Source: Apostichopus japonicus (Eukaryota > Echinodermata > Holothuroidea > Aspidochirotida > Stichopodidae). Taken from it: 64,000 bases of DNA. The translations under genes and the position numbers were made by a program. Shown here piece after piece: positions 56,632 through 64,000 of the stretch. Each line of letters begins with the position of its first letter. Position 1 is the first letter of the stretch. Location: the NCBI RefSeq assembly GCF_037975245.1, contig NC_092568.1, positions 8,443,001-8,507,000 on the forward strand, written 5' to 3'. The notes beneath the pieces were generated by a model. It was not told the DNA's origin, did no database searches, and worked only from the letters and a program-made list of their open reading frames with translations.

Positions 56632-57571
56632 AGGGGTAAGGTGACCATTATTTGTTCAGGAAATCCAGGGACATATTAAAAAGTGACTCCACCCCCATGT
56701 TGATGTCAGAGGGTAGTATCTGATTATTCAGAGCCTTTTGACAAAATTGAGGATAGTTCCACGGACCGTTGTAATCATCCAGGGACTACACAATAACCAG
56801 GGACAATTCCCGAGAGTTTTAATCCAGGGAAGTTACTGATTCATAAAATCTGGGAGACGATTCATTAAACCCAGGGACGTCTGTTTACCATACACCAAGG
56901 ATATTAGTTGCAATGTGTGAAAATATCCAACAACAAATTTGAAGGTAAACCGTTCTTAGTTTCCTTTGATGATATTCATCCTAAACATGATGTAACATTA
57001 AACATTATAGAATGCAAACAATCGAATCGTCAAGCACTGTCTTACATTCAAAATTCTTATTCCTCCCAAACATGTAAACCTGAAGATTTATCAAAAAACC
57101 TAGAGATAAGTACACAAAACCTATAGTTGGAACTTTCATTCAAATTTATATTCAGTTAGCACAATTAAAATTTATATACATGTGAATTACTATCGACAAA
57201 ATTATTCAGTGATCTGGGTAGCCTTTAAGGTCTGCTGTATAGACCCTAACTATAGCAGGCTATCATGGAAAGTTTCTTGAGATTATGTAATGGACCTGCC
57301 ATAATCGTAAAATGACCTCTTTTTACCAATTAACTTTCCTAGCTATAGCGTGAGCACTATAATTGGCGCCAATAAAGCAGATCTTTAATCTGTGAGTCAT
57401 GAATTAACCTTATGTTCAAGCTGTTTCTAGAAATTCAGGGCCAAACAGCTGGGATATTCCAGGGACAGTACATAATATCCAGGGAAATTCCAGGGACATT
57501 TGTAATCTGGGGACGGTAGATGAAATCCAGGGACGCACCCAGAATTTGGAGTCGTCTGGTTACCCTGAACT
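56632..57571. mobile_element. CCAGGGAC-rich TIR element(s), possibly hAT-like and nested
   Basis: A left terminus GGTAAGGTGACCATTA (56635-56650) faces right termini that, reverse-complemented, read GGTAAACAGACGTCCCTGG (near 56892) and CAGGGTAACCAGACG (near 57570). The word CCAGGGA occurs repeatedly inside (56665, 56779, 56797, 56823, 56871, 57453, 57480, 57491 and 57527 region). This suggests either one 940-bp element with an insertion or two related short elements. No target duplication could be fixed. Confidence 0.5.
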
Positions 57572-57990
57572 AGCATATCTTACACAGTAATTTTGAAAGA
57601 AAGTCTGCCAAGATTGACCTGGGCACGAAATATTACTTGCAATTCTTACACAGTAAACCTTGGGCCTAGCCTAAACTTATGTCTATAGACCTGCTGTAGT
57701 GGCTACATTGCAGCCAGGTAACAGTACAGGTGAACCTACTGTAGCTTAGTTTGGCATATTACCTTTACCTTTTGCCTTCCTTGGAGAATGAGGGTATTAA
57801 AAAACTTTGAACAGAACACTGTATCTATTTTTTATTAAAACTTCCAAAAGTCAACGTGGATTTGAAATTTGACTTTTTTTGTCCAACCGGCGCCGATCAT
57901 ATCAGGAACTTTGCAGTCTGTTGTACGTAACGCCTGTGTTATTACCAGATATTTTGATATTACCTGTTACTAGTACTACAGTACTAATAC

Positions 57991-58044
57991 GATGATAACC
58001 AATTGCGTCAGTCGTCTTGGAGTTGCAGACGACGAAGTCATTAA
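57991..58044 (+). other. Possible 5' noncoding exon of COA4
   Basis: A stretch ending GAAGTCATTAA|GTGAGT carries a good plus-strand donor and faces an acceptor (ATAAAG or AAGTAG) at about 58231-58236, just before the COA4 ATG. A short upstream frame starting at 57992 would run out of frame with COA4, so this would be untranslated. GCAGACGACGAA here resembles GCAGACGACAAA just before the ATG. Confidence 0.3.
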
Positions 58045-58247
58045 GTGAGTCGCGTGAAATATAACATGAAACCATTTATTAATTTTGAGTAAAACAATTG
58101 TATTTAATATATTTTTATCACTTGAATTTCCGTACAATACATTCCAATTAAGTAAGAAACAATTATTTAAGAGACGTCCAGATAGTACTTTTTTTTCAAA
58201 TTTAGCTATCTGGCAGATTGTTCTTGCATAAAGTAGCAGACGACAAA

Positions 58248-59360
58248 ATGGCAACTTACGGTGGTTCGAAACATGACTGGTCGAAGAAAAAACATTCCGA
58301 TGAAAATGAGGAGGAGGAGGATGATCCCGTAGATTCTATGATAAAGAAAACAGGATGCTTAGAGTTGCATTATAAAGTTCAAGTATGTTACAATTTGAGG
58401 TTTATTTGTTTGATGTAGTCTGTACTCTATTTCGGTCTGCAAATGTAATCAGAACCTGGCTCACCCAATGTTACTGTTAGAAAGCCTAGCCTAGGCCTAT
58501 ACTATTTAAGCCAAATATTTTATTTGACTTGCTGGCTCGATTGCTCACGTCGACCCCTATGAGACAGAAATCCAGTTACAATGAAAATCAAGTAGGCTAG
58601 GTGTTAATTACTTTAAAGATGATTTTCCTTTTTATTTGCCATTACTAGAATTTAGAAGTGAGTTTTCCCCATCCAAGTCTGATCCTAGTTGCTGAAGGAA
58701 AATACTGGAATGCTATAACTATAATACAGCACTTAGTAATGTGCATAAAGTCAATGGGACCACAATCCCTGTCAGCAAGAAAATCTTGGCTACATCATTT
58801 CAATAGCACTTTCTTAGAACCCTTTGCTAAAGTAAAACTAATTTGGCCCTACAAATTGAGCATTCAAATCTCTTTGTACTGTCTTAGCTGGACTTCTAGT
58901 CCAATAGTTCCTGGGACCTTGTAGTTTTTCAACTGAAGCAAAGAAATGATACTTACCTAATCTTTGCCTGTGGGTCAAACCTTTTCCGACATGCTAGGTG
59001 TTAGCTAAACATGGCATTGGAATGCTTGGTAAAGTAGCAATTCATGGTCAGATTATCAACAGCTATAGTTCCCAACTGTTGTGCTTGATCAGGACTTGTT
59101 GTATTAATGCATATGTCATAAGAAAAGTGCTTGACAGCATAAAAAATCAGAATTTGCTGGTAAACAATGAGCGAGGCTATAATTGGTCAAAATTTGTGGG
59201 GAAATGAGGGACACTCAATACATATTAAAAGCTAAATAATGCAACTTTTTCTTGGCAGGAATGCATGGCAGATAACAGAGACTGGAGAAAATGTCAGTCT
59301 GAGGTATCAGACTTCAAAACGTGTGTGAACAATTATCATCAGGGACAGATGAAGAAATGA
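58248..59360 (+). CDS. COA4: COA4, cytochrome c oxidase assembly factor 4, 2 coding exons
   Basis: Small soluble protein of the mitochondrial intermembrane space, imported and oxidised by the MIA40 route and needed for complex IV assembly. Exons 58248-58382 and 59259-59360 join in phase 0 to give 78 aa (human 87). The N-terminus is charged with an acidic stretch ENEEEEDDP, like the EEEDP of human COA4. The twin CX9C motif is complete: CLELHYKVQEC spans the splice junction, and CQSEVSDFKTC follows after MADNRDWRK. VQECMADNRDWRKCQ is close to the family text. The chosen ATG at 58248 sits just before the conserved part; an in-frame ATG at 58218 lies mostly in the likely intron and is less plausible. 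Confidence 0.94.
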
Positions 59361-60848
59361 AGATCCAAGTCCCGAAGATGAAACTCGTTGCACAGGGAGC
59401 AAAGTGGCAGAAGCCTTTAGTTCTACGCAGGGTATATAATCGAAGTCACATACATGCAGCACAATATCTTCATCATATATGTTCTGTGCAGTAAGAAATA
59501 GAGACTCTTGTTATTTCTTAAAAAAAAAACTGACTGGCGTATTGTAAACAAATTTGAGGAGAGCAGAGAAATTTGATTCCAATGGGATAGAGCCAATGGC
59601 CTCAGAATGACAAGTCCTGTTCTCCGCAAAGTGTAGTAATATTGTTGAATTAGAGCCACATTTGATGTTTTTTGAGGAAATCCTCTTTCAAACCTCTAAC
59701 ACTGAGCCAAGGTCACACTTTCTTCCAGACACTGTACTGCCTATATCTTACTTCCTTAAGGATTGCAATAGGAGTTACCATTTTCATTATAAACTGATAA
59801 AGTTAGCTGCTGACTAATTGAACCATTTGAGGTAGAGGGAAGAGAGGGAGAGGGTAAGGAGGGGAGGGAAAAGACATCAAAATGTTGTACAGAAAATTAC
59901 ACTAGAACTTGGAGTGAGCCTCAATGAGACAAGATCTTATAATTTAAGTTAGGGTATAAACTTCTTTAAAAGAACAATCATGAAAAAGTAAAATTGAAGA
60001 GAAAAATTGATTGATATTATGTCTTTTATTCAGTTGCTTTTTAAATTTGATGTTCACAAACTCTTTGGCAGGAAGTATCAAGAAATATACAATTAAAAAA
60101 TTGAATCAGCTTCAATGGCAAAATAAGCAGACAAAAAAAAAAACAATTTGTTAATCAAAGGGAAAAAAGCAAAGAAGTGTTACAGTGATGCAGGCACATT
60201 AAATGACTACTCTAATATAATATAATATAAGCTATGCAGATTGATAACTCCATATTAACCAAGGGCTCTACTTGTAGTCCCAACCTTTTCTGGTTTTCAC
60301 ATTACACTGTTTTCATCTGTATACAGACGCTGTGTGTTAAGTATGGAGGTATTACATAATAGCTACAGGGGTGGATGAGTCAGGGGAGGGGTTGGGTTAG
60401 ATTGCAGCAGTTTTGTGAAAAACCTCAAATGTACCCTCTTTCATAAATGATAAGTGCCCCTTCTTGGTAATTAACTGTACACCTTTTTGTCGAACTATTA
60501 AACAAAAAGTGACCTCCTAACATCCTTATGTTGTGCACAGCGCACACGGATCATCCATCTTGTCCAAAACTTTTTGAGTTAACTTTGTGTTTTTCCATTA
60601 TGTTAAAAATGAGTCATGTATGTAAAATTGAGAAAGTCAGAATCTATCAATATTTATATTTTTGAATACATTTTCAGAAGTTATAATTTTGCCATTTTCT
60701 CTTCTTTTCTAATTAGTGTCTTTCTAAATAGTCACAGATAATTAACTCCTAACTTATTCCACACCTCCAAAGATTGTATTTCTTTGAGCTTCTATACATT
60801 TAATTACTTTCACTGAAGTTTTCCTTGGCTGTGTTTCTTTGTGTAATC

Positions 60849-61261
60849 AAAAATCCTTCCAGTATCACATGCCGACATGCGTAAAAATTATTAACCACAT
60901 AATTGATAGAAAAATATATGTTGTATACAATCAAGGTTTCCACTAGATCATCTACCTTTGTGTGGAGTATCCAAACTTTTTTCAAAAGTTCATGTCCACA
61001 AGAAGGTGGTAAATTTTAATAGCTAAAAAGAGTGCTCTTTCTTGTAAATAAAAAGGAAACAATCAATATCATTATATGAGAAAGGAAACTAAATAAAGCA
61101 AGATATATTCTGAAATTTTGAATTTCTCATTGCATGTTTTCTAGCTGCAGTTATAAAACAATGAATTAAAACTTAAAATCCTTCCAGTATCACATGCCTA
61201 AAAATTATTACCACATAATTGATAGAAACATGTTTTCTAGCAGCAGTTGTAAAACAATGAT
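60849..61261. repeat. Duplicated AT-rich block
   Basis: AATCCTTCCAGTATCACATG, then a TAAAAATTATTA...CCACATAATTGATAGAAA block, occurs at 60849-60914 and 61177-61230. CATGTTTTCTAGC plus GCAGTT and AAAACAATGA occurs on either side of the second copy (61133-61164 and 61228-61261). It looks like an old tandem duplication with a later rearrangement. Confidence 0.75.
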
Positions 61262-61930
61262 TTAAATATGTGAAACAAGAAATTTCGACATTTCGACATT
61301 TTGAGCTGAAATAAAAAGCTACACAATTTGAACTCTGTAAAAATCTTTCGGCCTTTGCAAATTTGATTTCTCTATGTACAGTGCATAAGTTTAACCTTGC
61401 ATAGTGATTAAAACGACAGAAAATCTGTTTTAACTGAGCACCACAAGTTGTAATCGAAAAAAAATGGAAAAAATATATAGAAATGCTTGACACCCCAAAG
61501 ATTCCTCTTTAGATAATTTGACTTAAAGATTATGACTGGTTTTGCCTTAATTAAGTTTCATGACAGGAATATTGATACTTTGAAGACAGTAATAATAAAA
61601 TAATGATACTACTGTTGGAATCCTGAAACCATTCCAACAACATCAGTTCTAGGTCGTGTAACACAAACACAAGCAAGTTTCCTTGGAAAGCAATGGAGAG
61701 ATTTTTTTTTTTTTTTTACCTGAAAGCTGTGTTTTCTGTGATAAATTTACTTGACTTTATTATATCTGACTACACGTAATCAAAAGTACAAGATACTTTC
61801 GATTATATTCCATTTCATGACAAAAAGAAAAGATTGAGTCAACAGTACAATCAGAACTGAAGGTTTTGGTGAATTTGTTGTTTCCTCACTAATCCTAAAC
61901 TAAGGATACTCCTTCAACAAAGATCTCACG

Positions 61931-62045
61931 CACGGAATAATTTATCCAGCACGATCCCAAAATGGGCAAATTGTTACACCAGTGCAAAGATGTATAGCAG
62001 TTTTTTGTACACAGAAATTATATAGTACAGGGCCTTCAACACTGC
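61931..62045 (+). mobile_element. Dispersed repeat family, copy 2
   Basis: AATAATTTATCCAGCACGAT, CCCAAAATGGGCAAATTG, then GTGCAAAGATGTATAGCAG and TTATATAGTACAGG are in the order seen in copy 1 (24230-24575), but here the middle is a single short segment, without minisatellite expansion. This copy shows what the unexpanded element looks like. Confidence 0.6.
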
Positions 62046-62416
62046 TACATCATAATCTGGACACTAAAAATGATTCCCTGTCAAAGTGATGAAAAGTCCA
62101 TTGGAAGTAATTATTGTTGTTGGTTATTAATGCTGACATTAATTCCACCGAAAGAAGTTACTTTCATCGGTAAATGCTTCTTCCCTTTTGTATAATACGT
62201 TATGGTTTGTTTGCAGAGACTTTGACCCAGTCCTCATGAAATAAAACCATATTTTTTCACTTTGAAATCCAAAGCAACCGTCTCCGAAATATTAAAACAG
62301 TACGTTAAACCAATTGCCCTGGACGTTCTGTCAGAGTACTGTACCTTCAAGGCACTGTGAATGGATAAAGAAATTTTACTTGAAAAGGCTGAAGTTCTTT
62401 TGACTTCGCAACAATC

Positions 62417-63248
62417 TCATATTGTGTCCAGACTCCAAAGGCCATTACCTTTTAAAGTCAATAAAGAATCGTGGAATTTCTTCAATCTTTCTCGATGTCC
62501 GACGCTGACGAGCGTCGTACCCTGCGTGATGAGGATTTGATACAACTCCTCTTCCTGTTTGGAAGTGAGTGCACTTGTTGCTTCATCCAGAACTGTAGGG
62601 AAAAAAAGAAAGATTAGTGTCAACATTTTATGCGATACTCAGGGAAATATCTCGTATACAGATGTATAGCAGGTTTATTGAAAACCTAACATTACCACTT
62701 TCTCCTTTTTCTGATAAACAGAATCAGATGTATAAGAGATTTCTTCACATGTACACAACCATAGTACTTGCTTCATTTTTATGATAAAATCTTGGTATTT
62801 TATTCTCTATATGGTAAGCACAAAAAAAAATTAAAATTGCTACGCAAGATGTCGACATTGAAATAGTAACCATGGTAAGTCCTGTGCAAGAGGTGAAAAT
62901 AATGACTTGGCTTAATTGGCCATAAAGAACCGATTGAAATGGTTTTTAAACAAAATTTCAAATTTACCACATGAAACTGAACTACATTTTAATATTTAAA
63001 TAGAGCAGAAAGGAAAACACATAACATTACTTACTGGCAATAACAGGCTTGGAATACAAAATTCTTGCAAAAGAGATACATTGGGTTTCACCAGGAGTGA
63101 GGACATCTGACCAATTCCAGTCAAAGGGGGTATCTAGTCCCTCACATCTCTTAAAGATGTGCTGCAGGCCCACCAGATTTAGGATATTCTTGATCCTTGT
63201 ATCTTCTGTTGAAGTGCACCTCTCATTGTTTGTGTAAGGATATGTCAC
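62417..63248 (-). CDS. ABCD4: ABCD4, lysosomal cobalamin transporter, last two exons (5'-partial at window edge)
   Basis: ABC subfamily D member that, with LMBD1, exports cobalamin from lysosomes. Exons 63035-63248 (phase 0 start, acceptor TAG) and 62417-62592 (stop TGA) join in frame and give about 129 C-terminal residues of a protein of about 600. Seen: VTYPYTNNE, then NILNLVGLQHIF and EGLDTPFDWNWSDV; the degenerate ABC signature LTPGETQCISFARILYSK (canonical LSGGQ; ABCD4-type LSPGE); Walker B and D-loop ILDEATSAL with the catalytic Glu; the H-switch SVGHR; and the tail FHDSLLTLKGNGLW. The Walker A loop and all membrane helices lie beyond the right edge, upstream in the gene; none was found in 63249-64000. 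FDWNWSDVLTPGE is characteristic of ABCD4 over ABCD1-3. Confidence 0.94.
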
Positions 63249-64000
63249 CTACAAGTATTGAAACACAAAATTTATGAGTATGGAGGAGAGTTAATATCTG
63301 CATTGCAAGTCACCATAGGGATCTTGTGGCTCTATCTCATAACACAGAGATGTAATGTAAATATGTAAATAAATCACTTAATAATGGGCCATAAATCCAG
63401 TGCCGAAAGCTTGTTCAAAGGCGCAGTCGAGAACTAAGTCTTAAAGATGAAAATATCTATACAACAGAAATGTCTTCAGCTGGGATTATTTAAATGAGGT
63501 GGCTTTTTTACTGAGGTTAAGTGGGATATTGTTCCAAAATATAGAGGCAGCGATTACAAAATATGGATGGCTGTGACATTGATTTTCAAGCCCATACACA
63601 GCGAAATTGTGTTCCTTATTTGCAGTCCACAACATTTATAATGGTACCTATCCTCATGATAACAAGAAAAAAGAAGATATATCACATTGCAAGGAGGAAA
63701 AATCAACAGCAAGTTTTACATTCCCAATGTCCATCTTTAGTCTGAAATATATTATTACTATCTAATTAAAGTACACATTTATTATGCTTTTCATAGCTTC
63801 AAGGTTCCATGGGCTGTATTAATAGGGTCTTGAAAACCTTGCAGGGCCTCAAACATTCATCAGCAGGACTCACTTTGCCCACCAGTGATTAAAAGCAAGA
63901 CATTAGTTAGGCTGGATTTGACTTGTCACTCATGAAGTTGTGGAAAGCTGACATGAGAATGAAATAATGTTCAATGGTATATCAGGTTGTCTAGTTGATA
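63249..64000. other. ABCD4 intron reaching the window edge
   Basis: No upstream ABCD4 exon (the expected LPQKPFF-type Q-loop segment) could be found on the minus strand, so the next exon must lie outside the window. The sequence is AT-rich without recognised repeats. Confidence 0.6.

Larger units (their letters stand above)
56363..58247. other. Divergent region between DTD2 and COA4
   Basis: The start codons face away from each other 1.9 kb apart, so both promoters should lie here, probably in the less repetitive part near 57750-58050. Most of 56632-57571 is transposon-like. No other gene was recognised; the small frame at 56908-57126 has no known motif. Confidence 0.55.
59361..62416. other. 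Tail-to-tail spacer between COA4 and ABCD4
   Basis: It contains the two 3' untranslated regions, a duplicated block at 60849-61261, an AT-rich microsatellite-like stretch near 60214-60226, poly-T at about 61705-61718 and a dispersed repeat copy at 61931-62045. A minus-strand AATAAA at 61756-61761 could end ABCD4. No gene was recognised. Confidence 0.55.

Noticed and set aside
56908..57126. Plus-strand frame upstream of COA4
   Set aside because: It lies inside a transposon-like region with no recognisable protein motif and no supporting splice structure.
58218..58247. Upstream ATG extension of COA4
   Set aside because: The extra residues are not seen in the family as I know it, and the segment contains a likely intron acceptor (AAG/TAG at 58231-58236).

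Overview
The window is animal nuclear DNA. It carries spliced genes with GT-AG introns of up to 18.8 kb, many simple repeats and long oligo-G/C runs, and small transposon relics; there are no bacterial-style operons. The recurring TAGGCCTA-like motifs, the short 3' tail of a LINE-like element and hAT-type MITEs suggest a marine invertebrate deuterostome, probably an echinoderm. That taxon call is my inference from general sequence flavour.

I rebuilt five conserved protein-coding genes exon by exon. Every internal junction keeps the reading frame, and the product lengths fit the families. From left to right: TADA2B (minus, 1177-39970, 16 coding exons, 445 aa; SAGA acetyltransferase-module adaptor with ZZ, SANT and SWIRM domains). 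MED17 (plus, 42695-52733, 13 coding exons, 643 aa; Mediator head scaffold). DTD2/ATD (minus, 54822-56362, 3 coding exons, 167 aa; aminoacyl-tRNA proofreading deacylase). COA4 (plus, 58248-59360, 2 coding exons, 78 aa; twin CX9C cytochrome c oxidase assembly factor). ABCD4 (minus, 62417-63248, last two exons only; the gene runs off the right edge; lysosomal cobalamin ABC transporter).

Orientation alternates: TADA2B/MED17 are head to head (2.7 kb between start codons), MED17/DTD2 tail to tail, DTD2/COA4 head to head (1.9 kb), COA4/ABCD4 tail to tail. The two head-to-head gaps are candidate divergent promoters. A perfect palindromic CRE lies 30 bp upstream of the TADA2B start codon. The genes are housekeeping genes; TADA2B and MED17 both belong to RNA polymerase II coactivators, but nothing here shows that the neighbourhood is functional.

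The most unusual structure is in the introns. In at least three places a tandem array begins inside an exon and copies the exon edge together with its splice site. At 1281-1940 the acceptor of the TADA2B SWIRM exon is repeated six times at about 111 bp. Between about 26600 and 27700 the donor of TADA2B exon 12 is repeated in a decaying ladder. At 47733-48690 the donor of MED17 exon 7 is repeated about 20 times, mostly at exactly 35 bp. A fourth, decayed copy of an exon edge precedes MED17 exon 2. These arrays are ladders of decoy splice sites, and using most of them would truncate the protein. Other notable items are two hAT-like MITEs with 8-bp target duplications, a terminal-inverted-repeat element with telomere-like and NRF1-like motifs between TADA2B and MED17, and a dispersed repeat whose middle has expanded into a 21-bp minisatellite.
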